45,536 nucleotides of DNA from Humidesulfovibrio sp. (GCF_031082295.1 NZ_JAVHLD010000025.1:1-45536); one strand, 5' to 3'; counted from the first letter of the stretch, positions 24,633-34,167 are shown. Made by a program: numbers and translations. Notes: generated by a model from the letters alone, not told the origin.

Positions 24633-25184
24633 GTGTGGCGGAGCTTTGCGGCTCTGGCATGGCACGACGTCCACCATTCTCCGGGAGAATCATTCCCCCC
24701 GGCGGGCCGCGCATCCAGTATGTTCACGACTCCTGTTGGCTGCGCCTGGACGAATTCCCACGACGGGCGGCAGTGGTGGATGTTCGCGTACCTTGAAGGA
24801 CGCACGCCGGTCGGCCTGACCAGCAGCCAGGACATGTACTTCATCCTAGCGGACCAGCTCGGCACTCCGGTTGCGCTTGCCACCACGGACGGCGGTATTG
24901 CGCAGGTCATGCAATACGCCCCCTTCGGTGGTTTCAGGCCGGGCGCTTCACGGCGCCCTGATGGGGAGGTCGACCCGCTGGGCAAGAAGGGCGGGGATAG
25001 CGACTGGCACGTATATTATTCTATTGATGGTCAGCTGAATGGCCTTGACGCGTGCTGTGCCCATTTGGCAAGAAAATCGAGCGATGCGGAACAAAAACCA
25101 CACGCGCCGCCCCCCGGCGGGCTCCTTGCCGCCACTATGAACCCCCTGTCGATGCCCCTTGACGAGCCCCGTCGGCTTATGTAA
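24633..25184 (+). pseudogene. Degenerate RHS fragment
   Basis: The frame contains a recognisable RHS segment: DMYFILADQLGTPVALAT, then IAQVMQYAPFGGF (compare the usual RHS DxxGSPxxxxDxxG...YxPFG), followed by the DPLGKKGGDSDW motif and a worn core end (NGLDAC). The DNA at 24967-25008 is almost identical to that at about 91-131. The normal RHS core between those motifs is missing, so a deletion joined the two. No good start, and the tail after 25060 has no recognisable domain. A relic, not a functional gene. Confidence 0.75.
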
Positions 25185-25280
25185 CACACAGCTTCTTTTT
25201 TAGGTGGTGCCGCGCCGTTCCTTACGGGATGGCCGGTGCGGAAATGTTTTGCCCAAAACGCGCGCACTGGAGATGACACC

Positions 25281-26840
25281 TTGTTCGACAGCCTGACAGA
25301 CCGCCTCTCAGAAGCCTTCCGCAAGATGCGCGGTCAGGCCCGCCTGGATGAGAACAACATCCAGGATGGCCTGCGCGAGGTGCGCCTGGCCCTGCTCGAG
25401 GCCGACGTCAACTTCAAGGTCGTCAAGGAGTTCATCGACCGCGTGCGCGAGAAGGCGCTGGGAGCCGATGTCCTGAAGAGCCTCACCCCCGGGCAGCAGC
25501 TGGTCAAGCTGGTGCACGACGAGCTGGTGGAGCTTCTGGGCGGCGAACAGAAGGGCCTGGACCTGCGCGGCAAGCCGGTCAAGATCATGATGGTGGGCCT
25601 GCAGGGCTCCGGCAAGACCACCACGGCGAGCAAGCTCGCCAACATGCTGCGCGGCAAGCACAAGCTCAAGCCCTACCTGGTCCCGGCCGACGTGTACCGC
25701 CCGGCGGCCATCGAGCAGCTGCACGTGCTGGCCAAGCAGCTCGGCGTGCCATGCTACCCCTCCACCACGGACATGAACCCGGTGGACATCTGCGCCGACG
25801 CCATCAAGAAGGCCGCCGAGGCAGGGTGCGACGCCATCCTGTTCGACACCGCGGGCCGCCTGCACGTGGACGAGACGCTGATGGAGGAGCTCTCCGCCAT
25901 CAAGGCCAAGTGCTCCCCGCAGGAAATTCTTTTCGTGGCCGACGCCATGACCGGCCAGGACGCCGTGACCGTGGCCGAGGCCTTCGACAAGCGCCTGGAC
26001 ATCTCCGGCGTGGTGCTGACCAAGATGGACGGCGACGCGCGCGGCGGCGCGGCCCTCTCCATCAAGAGCGTCACCGGCAAGAGCCTGAAGTTCGTGGGCC
26101 TGGGCGAGAAGCTCTCCGACCTTGAGGTGTTCCACCCGGACCGCGCGGCAAGCCGCATCCTGGGCATGGGCGACGTGATGACGCTCATCGAGAAGGCCCA
26201 GGGCACCATGGAACAGGAGGAGGCCGAGAAGCTGGCCTCCAAGATGCAGCAGGCCAAGTTCGACCTCGAGGACTTCATGACCCAGATGCGCCGCATGCGC
26301 AAAATCGGGTCGCTTGAGAGCATCCTCAAGATGGTGCCGGGCATGGGCGGCATGATGAAGAAGCTCGGCGACATGCAGGTCCCTGAAAAGGAGATCGACA
26401 AGGCCGAGGCCATCATCAGCTCCATGACCAAGAAGGAGCGCCAGGAGCCCTCCATCATCAACGCCTCGCGCCGGGCGCGCATCGCCAAGGGCTGCGGCAT
26501 GAGCGTGAACGAGGTCAGCGCGCTGCTGAAGAATTTCGACCAGATGAACAAGATGATGCAGCAGATGCTGGGCGGCGGTGGCGGCAAGGCCCCGAAGATG
26601 CCGAAGATCCCCGGCATGCCTGCGGGCTACACCCCGCCGGGAAGCAAGCCCCAGCCGCGCTCCGGCCTGCCGAACTCGCTCGCGCCGGGCATGGGCATGG
26701 GCATGGGCATGCCCGGAATGCCGGACATGGGCGACATGGGCGGCATGGGCGGCGCGGAGCCGAAGAAGGGCCTGTCCAAAAAGACCCTGGCCGAACGCAA
26801 GAAAAAGAAGATGAACAAGAAGCAGCGCAAAAAGCGCTAG
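25281..26840 (+). CDS. ffh: Signal recognition particle protein Ffh (SRP54)
   Basis: A 519-residue GTPase that binds 4.5S RNA and the signal peptides of nascent membrane proteins. The N domain ([13 protein letters not shown]...) is followed by the G domain with [14 protein letters not shown] and [10 protein letters not shown], and then the methionine-rich M domain. The tail is unusually long in Gly/Met ([21 protein letters not shown] spans two blocks) before a Lys-rich end. The start is set at the TTG at 25281, with GGAG eight bases upstream; the longer frame to 25236 is not Ffh-like. First gene of the plus-strand run to yraN. Confidence 0.95.
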   Translation: MFDSLTDRLSEAFRKMRGQARLDENNIQDGLREVRLALLEADVNFKVVKEFIDRVREKALGADVLKSLTPGQQLVKLVHDELVELLGGEQKGLDLRGKPVKIMMVGLQGSGKTTTASKLANMLRGKHKLKPYLVPADVYRPAAIEQLHVLAKQLGVPCYPSTTDMNPVDICADAIKKAAEAGCDAILFDTAGRLHVDETLMEELSAIKAKCSPQEILFVADAMTGQDAVTVAEAFDKRLDISGVVLTKMDGDARGGAALSIKSVTGKSLKFVGLGEKLSDLEVFHPDRAASRILGMGDVMTLIEKAQGTMEQEEAEKLASKMQQAKFDLEDFMTQMRRMRKIGSLESILKMVPGMGGMMKKLGDMQVPEKEIDKAEAIISSMTKKERQEPSIINASRRARIAKGCGMSVNEVSALLKNFDQMNKMMQQMLGGGGGKAPKMPKIPGMPAGYTPPGSKPQPRSGLPNSLAPGMGMGMGMPGMPDMGDMGGMGGAEPKKGLSKKTLAERKKKKMNKKQRKKR

Positions 26841-26923
26841 CTTCATGCCATACCAGGCAGGCGGCGATCCGCTTGCATTTTGACTTTAAACCGCATATCA
26901 AACCATTCAGGGGGAAAGACAAC

Positions 26924-27163
26924 ATGGCTCTCACTATCCGACTGACCCGCATGGGCTGCAAGAAACGTCCGTTCTACCGCCTGGTCGTGCTCGAGCGCGC
27001 CAGCCGCCGCGACGGCCGTCCGCTGGAATTCCTGGGGCACTACAACCCCATGACCGAGCCCGCCGAGGTCGTCATCAACAAGGAAGCGTACGACAAGTGG
27101 ATCGGCATGGGCGCCACGCCTAGCGACACCGTTCGTTCGCTGGTCTCCAAGCAGCCCGCCTAG
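26924..27163 (+). CDS. rpsP: 30S ribosomal protein S16
   Basis: A 79-residue protein beginning [22 protein letters not shown], the S16 signature (given here only in part). GGGGGA precedes the ATG at 26924. In many bacteria rpsP, khpA, rimM, trmD and rplS form one operon, as here. Confidence 0.97.
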   Translation: MALTIRLTRMGCKKRPFYRLVVLERASRRDGRPLEFLGHYNPMTEPAEVVINKEAYDKWIGMGATPSDTVRSLVSKQPA

Positions 27164-27257
27164 TTTCAAAAAAACGAAGCGCCAGCTTGGGCTTAAAGCG
27201 GCAGGGGTCCAGTTCACGGCTCGTTCTCCCGCTCACATTCCTCAAGGGGGACCCGAC

Positions 27258-27491
27258 ATGCTCAGAGATATGATCGAATACATCGCCAAGTCGCTTGTGG
27301 ACAGCCCGGACGAGGTAAAGGTCACTGAGATCGAAGGCGAGCAGACCGCCGTGCTGGAGCTCAAGGTGGCCAAAGAGGACCTGGGCAAGGTCATCGGCAA
27401 GCAGGGACGCACGGCCAGAGCCATGCGCACCCTGCTCGGCGCTGCCTCGGCCAAGGTCAAGCGGCGCGCCGTGCTTGAGATCATCGAATAG
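27258..27491 (+). CDS. khpA: KH-domain RNA-binding protein KhpA
   Basis: A 77-residue single KH domain protein with the GKVIGKQGR (GxxG) loop at about 48-56, which grips single-stranded RNA. Relatives pair with KhpB/Jag. It lies between rpsP and rimM, the conserved position of this gene (also called ylqC). A GGGGG Shine-Dalgarno stands upstream of the ATG. Confidence 0.92.
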   Translation: MLRDMIEYIAKSLVDSPDEVKVTEIEGEQTAVLELKVAKEDLGKVIGKQGRTARAMRTLLGAASAKVKRRAVLEIIE

Positions 27492-27494
27492 ACC

Positions 27495-28085
27495 ATGACC
27501 GCCAAGCCTGAGCGCGCGAGTGCGCACGGCATGGTGGCCGTGGCCCGAGTGGCCAAGCCGCACGGCATCCGTGGGGAGCTTTGCATGGACATCCATGCGG
27601 GCTCCCCGCTGCTTTTCGCGCCCGGGCGCACCCTGTTCGTGGCCGCTCCGGCGCCCAAAGGCGGCGGCCTCGGCCGGCCCAAGCCCTTTGAGATCGCCGC
27701 CAGCCGCGAGCACACCGGGCGCATGCTGGTGACGCTCAAGGGCGTGCCCGACCGCACCGCGGCGGACCTCCTGCGCGGGGCCGAGGTGTACATCGCCGAG
27801 GCCGACATGCCGGAGCCCGACGAGGGCGAAGAGTACCTGTTCAGGCTGCTGGGCTCCCGCGTCTTCCTCGAGGACGGCGCCGAGGTCGGCGTGTTCGAGG
27901 CCATCCTCGACACCCCCGGCCAGATCACCTGGGTCATCCGAGCGCCCGGTCCGAAAGGGGGCGGGGCGGAGATACTGTTCCCGGCCGTGCCGGAGTTCAT
28001 CCTGGGGCTTGACGCAAAGCGCAAGAAGATCGTCATCGACCCGCCGCCGGGCCTGCTGGAGCTCTACCTCGACACGCCGGGATAG
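27495..28085 (+). CDS. rimM: 16S rRNA processing protein RimM
   Basis: A 196-residue protein. The N-terminal RimM domain (VAVARVAKPHGIRGELC) and C-terminal PRC-barrel (EVGVFEAILDTP, LFPAVPEFI) are visible. It helps assemble the 30S head around S19. The start lies 3 bp after the khpA stop. A Gly/Pro/Lys-rich insert (APKGGGLGRPKP) near residue 55 is longer than usual for RimM. Confidence 0.92.
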   Translation: MTAKPERASAHGMVAVARVAKPHGIRGELCMDIHAGSPLLFAPGRTLFVAAPAPKGGGLGRPKPFEIAASREHTGRMLVTLKGVPDRTAADLLRGAEVYIAEADMPEPDEGEEYLFRLLGSRVFLEDGAEVGVFEAILDTPGQITWVIRAPGPKGGGAEILFPAVPEFILGLDAKRKKIVIDPPPGLLELYLDTPG

Positions 28086-28143
28086 CCCGGCCCGCATACC
28101 CGGTCCGTACAACCCGCGAGCCAACGTCCACCTGGAGTCCCGT

Positions 28144-29460
28144 TTGCTTTTCACCATCCTCACGCTCTTCCCGGAGTTCTTCGCCGGACCCCTCAAGGCC
28201 GCCCAACTGGGCAAGGCTCTTGACTCCGGCGTTGTGGCGGTGGACCTGGTGAACCCGCGCGACTTCGCCACCGACCGCCACCGCACCGTGGACGACCGCC
28301 CCTACGGTGGGGGACCGGGCATGGTCATGATGCCGGGACCGCTGTCCGAGGCCCTGGCAGGCATCCGCGAGCCGGGCCGCAAGCTGGTGCTGGCCCCCTC
28401 GGGCCGTCCGCTGACACAAGACTTCGCGCGGGAGCTGGCCCTTGAGCCCGCCCTGACCCTCGTCTGCGGCCGCTACGAGGGCATCGACGAGCGCCTCATC
28501 GAGGACGAGGGCCTGGAGAGCGTCAGCGTGGGCGACTTCGTGCTGAACGGCGGCGAGGCCGCGGCCCTGTGCCTGCTGGAGGCCGTGGGACGCCTGGTGC
28601 CGGGCTTCATGGGCAAAGAGGAGTCCGGGGACGACGAGAGCTTCTCCGGCGGGCTCTTGGAGCACCCCCACTACACCCGGCCAGAGGTCTACCGGGAGCG
28701 CGAGGTGCCGGAAGTTCTGCGCGGCGGTTCCCACGCCAAGGTCGCGCAGTGGCGACGCGAGGAGTCCCTCCGGCGCACCCTCTCGCGACGCCCGGAGCTT
28801 TTGCAGACCGCACATTTGTCCGGTTCGGACATAGATTTCCTGCGCGCCGGGAAACGCCCGGCCAGCCTCGCACGCGGGCTGACGCTGTGCCTGTTGCACC
28901 ACCCGGTGCTCGATAAATCGGGAAAACCGGCCACGGTTTCTTTGACAAACCTCGACATACACGATATGTGCCGCGTTTCCCGCACATATGAATTGGCGGG
29001 GGTGTGTTTCGTCACCCCGCTGGTCGATCAGCGGGAACTGGGCCAGCGGCTTTTGACGCACTGGACCGAAGGCGCAGGCGGCCGGACCAACCCGGACAGG
29101 GCAGGCGCCCTCAGCCTGGGCCGCATGGCCGAAAGCCTGGATGAGGCCATCACCCAGGTGGCGGAGAGCGCGGGCGCGCAACCGAAGGTTGTGGCCACCT
29201 CCGCCCGGACGAGTTATCGACCGGCGCGCGGCACGAAGGAGCGTTCCATCGCCTTCTGCCCCCCGGCGCAAGTGCGCCGCTGGCTGGCCGAGGGACCCGT
29301 GCTCCTGGTGCTGGGCACCGGCCACGGGCTGGCCCCGGAGGTGCTCACCCGGGCCGATGCGGTGCTCTCGCCCGTGCGCGGATTTGCTTTGTACAACCAC
29401 CTGTCGGTGCGCAGCGCCGCGGCCATCCTGGTGGACAGGCTGCTGGGCGACGCCTGGTAG
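28144..29460 (+). CDS. trmD: tRNA (guanine37-N1)-methyltransferase TrmD fused to a second SPOUT-like domain
   Basis: The start is a TTG with GGAG upstream; the protein has 438 residues against about 250 for ordinary TrmD. Residues 1-250 are TrmD: FTILTLFPEFF, the deep-trefoil-knot motifs GRYEGIDER and SVGDFVLNGGE, and the YTRP motif. TrmD methylates G37 of tRNA and prevents frameshifting. Residues 255-438 (LCLLHHPVLDK, VRSAAAILVDRLLG at the end) look like a separate SPOUT-type RNA methyltransferase domain (the SAM-dependent RNA_Me_trans family). The fusion is in frame, with no sign of an error. It is cotranscribed with rimM and rplS. Confidence 0.9.
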   Translation: MLFTILTLFPEFFAGPLKAAQLGKALDSGVVAVDLVNPRDFATDRHRTVDDRPYGGGPGMVMMPGPLSEALAGIREPGRKLVLAPSGRPLTQDFARELALEPALTLVCGRYEGIDERLIEDEGLESVSVGDFVLNGGEAAALCLLEAVGRLVPGFMGKEESGDDESFSGGLLEHPHYTRPEVYREREVPEVLRGGSHAKVAQWRREESLRRTLSRRPELLQTAHLSGSDIDFLRAGKRPASLARGLTLCLLHHPVLDKSGKPATVSLTNLDIHDMCRVSRTYELAGVCFVTPLVDQRELGQRLLTHWTEGAGGRTNPDRAGALSLGRMAESLDEAITQVAESAGAQPKVVATSARTSYRPARGTKERSIAFCPPAQVRRWLAEGPVLLVLGTGHGLAPEVLTRADAVLSPVRGFALYNHLSVRSAAAILVDRLLGDAW

Positions 29461-29502
29461 GACGACGTAACCGAACTGATAGTTCCAGAAAGGAGTCTTC
29501 AT

Positions 29503-29853
29503 ATGAACATCATCCAGAAAATCGAAAGCGAACACCTGCGCATGGACCACCCCGCCTTCCGCGCGGGCGACACCGTCAAGGTCCACACCCGCATCATCGA
29601 AGGCGACAAAGAGCGCATCCAGGTCTTCCAGGGCGTGGTCCTGTGCGTGAAGCGCGGCACCACCGACGCCACCTTCACCGTCCGCAAGGTTTCCGACGGC
29701 GTGGGCGTGGAGCGCATCTTCCCCATGCACACCCCGGCCATCGACCGCGTTGAGGTCGTTTCCCAGGGCAAAGTGCGCCGCGCGCGCATCTTCTACCTGC
29801 GCAAGCTGGCTGGCAAGGCCGCCCGCGTCAAGTCCCGCAACGCCTGGAGCTAA
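29503..29853 (+). CDS. rplS: 50S ribosomal protein L19
   Basis: A 116-residue protein, normal length for L19. It shows [20 protein letters not shown] and the C-terminal [15 protein letters not shown] stands just upstream of the ATG. It closes the ribosomal part of the run. Confidence 0.97.
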   Translation: MNIIQKIESEHLRMDHPAFRAGDTVKVHTRIIEGDKERIQVFQGVVLCVKRGTTDATFTVRKVSDGVGVERIFPMHTPAIDRVEVVSQGKVRRARIFYLRKLAGKAARVKSRNAWS

Positions 29854-29920
29854 GGCTCCCAGGGCCAGTCTTCGGACGAGCCCGCGGACCAGCGCCAGAC
29901 CAATCGTCCGGACACCAGCG

Positions 29921-29956
29921 TCCCCGGCAGCGCCTCGAAAGAGGTGTTGCCGGGGA
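29921..29956 (+). other. 16-bp stem-loop with GAAA tetraloop
   Basis: Between rplS and rnhB, arms of 16 bases pair completely (two G-T wobbles) around a GAAA tetraloop. No T-run follows. It could be a terminator that works without one, a processing site, or a structured mRNA element. The remaining 190-bp gap holds no gene. Confidence 0.8.
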
Positions 29957-30049
29957 CTTGGCGCTTGCGGCAGCCCCATGCCGAGCGACGGGACCGGGAC
30001 CAGCGCCTCCGCCGTTGCGTCCGGCTGGCGGCCCGTGTAGGCTTTCCCC

Positions 30050-30730
30050 ATGACCAAACGCCACGCCAGCCCGCGCCCCCTGCCCTGCCTGCCCGACCTG
30101 GGCCTGCCCGACCTGCCCGCAGCCCAGGTCGCCGGTATCGACGAGGCCGGACGCGGCTGCCTGGCCGGCCCTGTCGTGGCCGCCGCCTGCATCCTGCCGG
30201 ACACCTTCGACCTGCCCGGCCTCACCGACTCCAAGGCCCTCACGGCCGCACGGCGCGACCAGCTCGCAGCCGCCATCCGCACCCAGGCCCTGTGCTGGTC
30301 CCTGGGCCTCGCCTGGGCGCCGGAGATCGACCGCGTCAACATCCTGCAAGCCACCCTGCGCTCCATGGAACGCGCCGTGGCGCACCTGCGCCTGCGGCCC
30401 GCCCTGCTGCTCATCGACGGCAACCAGACCTGCCTGGCCGACATCCCGCAACGCACCGTCATCGGGGGCGACGCCCTCGTCCCGGCCATCTCCGCCGCCA
30501 GCATCCTGGCCAAGACCTTCCGCGACCACCTGCTGGCAAAGCTCGACCGCCGCTACCCCGGGTACGGGCTGGCCATCCACAAGGGCTACGGCACCGCCGC
30601 CCACCTCGACGCCCTGCAACGCCTCGGCCCCAGCAGCATCCATCGCCTGACCTTCCGGGGCGTGCGGCCAGAGCCGCCAGCCAAAACCAAACAGGAACGC
30701 CAGTCATGCCTGCCGGGCATCTCGACCTAG
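30050..30730 (+). CDS. rnhB: Ribonuclease HII
   Basis: A 226-residue protein that removes ribonucleotides from DNA. Motifs are [15 protein letters not shown] with the two catalytic acids, DSKALT, the aspartate in LLIDGNQ, and [12 protein letters not shown]. It overlaps the start of the downstream yraN-like gene by 25 bp, so the two are translationally linked. Confidence 0.94.
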   Translation: MTKRHASPRPLPCLPDLGLPDLPAAQVAGIDEAGRGCLAGPVVAAACILPDTFDLPGLTDSKALTAARRDQLAAAIRTQALCWSLGLAWAPEIDRVNILQATLRSMERAVAHLRLRPALLLIDGNQTCLADIPQRTVIGGDALVPAISAASILAKTFRDHLLAKLDRRYPGYGLAIHKGYGTAAHLDALQRLGPSSIHRLTFRGVRPEPPAKTKQERQSCLPGIST

Positions 30731-31098
30731 GCCGCCGGGGCGAGGACGCCGCCGAGCGCCTGCTCGCAGGCAAAGGCCTGCGCATCCTCGAACGCAACCT
30801 GCGCCTGGGCCGCCTCGAACTCGACCTCGTCTGCGAAGAAGGCGACACCCTCGTCTTCGTGGAGGTCAAAACCCGCGCCGAAGGCTCGCTGGCCACACCC
30901 GCCGAAGGACTGACCAGCCAAAAGCGCTCGCGACTGCTGCGCGCCGCCCAGGCCTACCTCACCAGACACGACCTCTGGCACCGGCCCTGCCGACTCGACC
31001 TCGTCGCCGTGCTCTTCCGCGCCGGCAGCCTGCACCACATCGAACACACCCCCGACGCCTTCAGCGCCGACGCGCCTGGATCCTGGCAGCCCTGGTAG
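30706..31098 (+). CDS. UPF0102/YraN family protein (endonuclease-like fold)
   Basis: A 130-residue protein with the conserved order of this family: [25 protein letters not shown], and VFVEVKTR. The fold resembles Holliday-junction and restriction nucleases (D...E-x-K), though biochemical activity of the family is not well established. It commonly follows rnhB, as here. The hairpin at 31111-31134 may end the transcript. Confidence 0.9.
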   Translation: MPAGHLDLGRRGEDAAERLLAGKGLRILERNLRLGRLELDLVCEEGDTLVFVEVKTRAEGSLATPAEGLTSQKRSRLLRAAQAYLTRHDLWHRPCRLDLVAVLFRAGSLHHIEHTPDAFSADAPGSWQPW

Positions 31099-31110
31099 AC
31101 TGGGCCGGGA

Positions 31111-31134
31111 GCCGGAGCCTGGGATGCCTCCGGC
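31111..31134 (+). terminator. Hairpin after the yraN-like gene
   Basis: Perfect 7-bp arms (GCCGGAG and CTCCGGC) around a 10-base loop, 12 bp after the stop codon, followed by a modest T-rich stretch (CTTGTTTATATT at 31141-31157). It stands between convergent genes. Confidence 0.5.
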
Positions 31135-31150
31135 GCCCCTGGCGTCTTGT

Positions 31151-31687
31151 TTATATTCGGGTGGTATCCCCTGCGCGTTCCTCGGCGATGGCTTGTCTGC
31201 GCAGTTCGCGTCGGCGCAGGGCCTGGCGGTTTCGGCGTTCGGCCACTTCGCCTTGGATGATGAGCGGCGGTGCGGGCCGGGGTTGGCCCAGGCCGTCGAG
31301 GGCGACGAAGGTCAGGTAGGCGGAGTTGGTGTGGCGCACCTCGCCGGTGAGGAGGTTTTCGGCCTCCACGCGCACGCCCACCTCCATGCTGGTGCGGCCG
31401 ACCATGTTCAGGCTGGCCTTGAGGGTCACGAGTTCGCCCACGTAGACGGGCTTGAGGAAGTCCATGCGGTCGATGCTGGCGGTGACGGCCCAGCCGCGCA
31501 CGTGCCGCATGGCGACGACGCCTGCGGCGGTGTCGATGTGCTTGAGGATGACGCCGCCGTGCACGTTGCCCGCGGGGTTGGCGTCCGAGGGCAGCACCTG
31601 GTGCGTCATGATGACGGCGGACTCTTCCGCGGTCTTGCCGATGGGGGCTTCGGGCTGGTTTGGGTGGGAGTTGTCTTTGTCGGTCAT
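31151..31687 (-). CDS. Acyl-CoA thioesterase (hot-dog fold, YciA/BFIT-like)
   Basis: A 178-residue single hot-dog protein. The order TPDANPAGNVHGGVILKHID-like (seen as SDANPAGNVHGGVILK) carries the catalytic Asn/Asp region of YciA-type thioesterases; later strands VKPVYVGELVTLKASLN-like and SMEVGVRVEAENLLTGE also fit. It hydrolyses acyl-CoA in the cytoplasm. The C-terminal 30 residues are Arg/Glu-rich and look helical. The ATG at 31687 with AGGGGA is chosen over the longer upstream frame. Confidence 0.9.
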   Translation of the reverse strand: MTDKDNSHPNQPEAPIGKTAEESAVIMTHQVLPSDANPAGNVHGGVILKHIDTAAGVVAMRHVRGWAVTASIDRMDFLKPVYVGELVTLKASLNMVGRTSMEVGVRVEAENLLTGEVRHTNSAYLTFVALDGLGQPRPAPPLIIQGEVAERRNRQALRRRELRRQAIAEERAGDTTRI

Positions 31688-31805
31688 GCGCGTCCCCTTT
31701 TGGCCGCGTGCGCGCAGCCTGTCCCGGTTTAGGACGCCTGCGCGCACGGGTCAAGGGGCGGCGAAGACTCTTTGGGCGCTTGTCGCAGGCGCCACTGCCC
31801 AGTGG

Positions 31806-32645
31806 TCAGATCTCGACGAAATCCATGCTCGCGCCGCATTCACGAAAATAGGAACGCCAGAAGTCCTTGTGCGCATTTCCTTGTATGGCTCCAAGCTCCG
31901 GCCTGCGCACATAATAGACCTGCCCCCTCACTCCTTTCATGTTTGTCGGCCGCGTAAGTTCAAAGTACGCTGTGCCCTTGAACTCGCTGAAACCAACGCT
32001 TCTTCTATTGTACTGGTTGAGTTCGCGAGTGTTGTGCACCATGTCGGAGACGAGGATGAGGGTGCTGCCGCCCGGAGTTGTGCCGGAACGCCCGCTGAAG
32101 GATTCCGCGCACACGGCGTTGACGGCTTCAATGAGGGGAGACCTGTTGTTGCCTCCTGAATCGATGGCTGTTTCGAGCCTCTCTATGACCTTGTCGTAGA
32201 ATTTCTTCCTCCAGCTCATCTGCGTCATTTCTTTGTTCACGAACAGAATGTTCCCGTTGCTTCCATCGCCGGGGCTGCACATGGAGAAGCATCGGCTGGC
32301 CTTGCCGTTCCCATCAAGGACGTAAAGATCTATCCGTCCGTATTGTGGGATATTCTTGCACAGTATCTCCATCTCGTTCAATATGCGCTGCTTTTGCGCG
32401 CCGCTGAGAGGATCGGTTACATCGATGAGGACAGCGGTGACCGAGGCGATATCGTTCGGACAATTCGTTTCAGTGTTGGCGATGGCCTTGCGCACAGGCA
32501 TGTTCTGCCAGACAAAATATCCCGCGACCACGGCAAACAGCAGGATTCCAATGCAGAGGGAAAGGCCGCTCTTCTCCCTCGGTGGCGGTGGCGTCACACA
32601 GGCCGATCTGGATTTGAGGCTTCTCTCCGTCCTGCTAGATTGCAT
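31806..32645 (-). CDS. Single-span membrane protein with a von Willebrand A-like extracytoplasmic domain
   Basis: A 279-residue protein: a basic, proline-bearing cytoplasmic N terminus, one membrane span (about 28-46), and an outside domain of about 210 residues. That domain begins VTAVLIDVTDPLSG (D75, T77), which resembles the first strand and metal site of a VWA fold though not a full DxSxS MIDAS. It continues with RIDLYVLDGN and STLILVSDMVHN strands in the expected order. Six or more cysteines suggest disulfides outside the membrane. It overlaps the upstream gene by 11 bp. No specific family is recognised. GC is visibly lower than its neighbours, so transfer is possible. Confidence 0.65.
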   Translation of the reverse strand: MQSSRTERSLKSRSACVTPPPPREKSGLSLCIGILLFAVVAGYFVWQNMPVRKAIANTETNCPNDIASVTAVLIDVTDPLSGAQKQRILNEMEILCKNIPQYGRIDLYVLDGNGKASRCFSMCSPGDGSNGNILFVNKEMTQMSWRKKFYDKVIERLETAIDSGGNNRSPLIEAVNAVCAESFSGRSGTTPGGSTLILVSDMVHNTRELNQYNRRSVGFSEFKGTAYFELTRPTNMKGVRGQVYYVRRPELGAIQGNAHKDFWRSYFRECGASMDFVEI

Positions 32646-34167
32646 TATAGCCCGCCGCTCCTTCGTTTCCGTCGGCTGGTTGATATGCACGCCGACCGGA
32701 CTGCTGCCTGCACGCGGATGAAGGGGCGATGTCCTCGGGGATGCTTCGGGTAATTTCTCTCTGGGCATTTTCCTGCTCCGTGTTGATCAGGGCCAGGGCA
32801 ATTGGGATTTGGCTCTCCACTGCGTCTTCCACTTCCTGCAGTTCAGGCTCTTTCTCTCTGTACGGAGCCAGATCTTGCAGGTTACGTGGGACGAGCGTCA
32901 CTTCCACCTTGAAGTATTCTGGCGTCGGGAGCCCTTTTCGTGCCGCGACGTTCATCTCGCGATAGCGGCGCAGCACCGTGTTAAGCACACCCTGAAGATA
33001 CACGATATGCTCCGTGTAGCTTTCCTGCAGCTCACTCATTTCCGAGACCAGTTCCCGATACATTCCGATATCGCCAAGAATCGATTCCCTGAGCGTTTGC
33101 GTTCTTTCGCGCATATCCTCGCAGATGTCAGTGATGGCGTAGAACAAATCGTTACGGCGCGCCTTCAGCATCTCGTTTGCCACAAGGAAGTTGCGCGCGT
33201 ATTCCGCGTAGCCTGGGTAATACTCGTCCCACCTGAAGATGCGCGCGGCGGCGCCTATGACGCAAAACGCCCCGATCAACAGGAGCACAAGACTTTGCAT
33301 GTCGCCGATATTGAAGCACGAAGAGCTCATAAGCATATCGAAAGCCGCGCGGGTGGCCTCCTGCAGGCCTGTGTCGGCGCGCCCGAGGAAATTGCGGATA
33401 TGAGCCACACCCAGGTTCAGGAATAGCGCGCAGACGACGCTGACGGAGAGGACTGAACCGCCAAGAACCTTGTAGTTCTTTGCCTTGTGCAAGAGGTAGG
33501 GCAGGCCCATGCGTCCGATGAACCAGCCCAGGCAGATATTCAGGCCGGCTATGCCGCCGGAGATGCTCAGCCCCACGAAGACGCTGCCCTCCACGCGGCT
33601 GCCGATGTAAAACGCGTTGGTCAACGCCTCAACCATGAAGATGATGACAAGCATCGCCATCTTGTACAGATCGCTTGAATCGGTGAGCTTTGCCTCGCGC
33701 AGGAGGTTATGCTCCTCGCGAAAGGCTTCCAGCGAGCTGTACCGTTCACACATGCTGCCCAGCAGGTTGCGCAGCTCGGTCGTCCCTTGCTGGATGTAGC
33801 CCGCCATCTCGCCCCTGAAACCTCTGGCCTTTTCCTCGATCATGGTCCTGCGATTGAAGATCGAGAGCGTGCCCATGCTGTACTTAAGGGCCGCGAATCT
33901 GCCGTTGTAGTACTCCCAGGCCCGCGCGGCGGCGGCGTCAACCTGCGCCTTGACTGAACTCTCGGTGCTGGAGAGCTCGGTAGAGTCAGCTGGCGGTTTA
34001 CCGTTATGGCCATGTCGCGTCGCCTGATCGATAATGTTCATGTCGCGGATTAGCTGCTCCGGCTCGATCAGCTCAAACCCGCCCTGTTCTCTTTGGACGG
34101 CCTCTTTAACGTTTGTGGCGGCGCGAACAAGCGCATCGCCAATGTCACTGATTCTCGCCCTCAGCAT
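32635..34167 (-). CDS. Polytopic membrane protein with long coiled-coil regions, unrecognised
   Basis: A 510-residue protein. Residues 1-165 are helical and charged, likely coiled coil (SSVKAQVDAAAARAWEYY, FREEHNLLREAKLTDSS). Four hydrophobic spans follow at about 168-190, 197-222, 234-258 and 290-312. After them comes a second long helical part (about 320-430, with RNDLFYAITDICEDMRERTQTL in two pieces) and a low-complexity C terminus. The architecture loosely recalls MotA/TolQ-like stator proteins but there is no sequence reason to call it one. It is translationally coupled to the VWA-like gene. The two probably form one envelope complex of unknown purpose. Confidence 0.65.
   Translation of the reverse strand: MLRARISDIGDALVRAATNVKEAVQREQGGFELIEPEQLIRDMNIIDQATRHGHNGKPPADSTELSSTESSVKAQVDAAAARAWEYYNGRFAALKYSMGTLSIFNRRTMIEEKARGFRGEMAGYIQQGTTELRNLLGSMCERYSSLEAFREEHNLLREAKLTDSSDLYKMAMLVIIFMVEALTNAFYIGSRVEGSVFVGLSISGGIAGLNICLGWFIGRMGLPYLLHKAKNYKVLGGSVLSVSVVCALFLNLGVAHIRNFLGRADTGLQEATRAAFDMLMSSSCFNIGDMQSLVLLLIGAFCVIGAAARIFRWDEYYPGYAEYARNFLVANEMLKARRNDLFYAITDICEDMRERTQTLRESILGDIGMYRELVSEMSELQESYTEHIVYLQGVLNTVLRRYREMNVAARKGLPTPEYFKVEVTLVPRNLQDLAPYREKEPELQEVEDAVESQIPIALALINTEQENAQREITRSIPEDIAPSSACRQQSGRRAYQPADGNEGAAGYNAI

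Noticed and set aside
26693-26757. Gly/Met repeat at the end of ffh as a separate tandem repeat element
   Set aside because: It is in frame and part of the M-domain tail, which is commonly Met- and Gly-rich in bacterial Ffh proteins.
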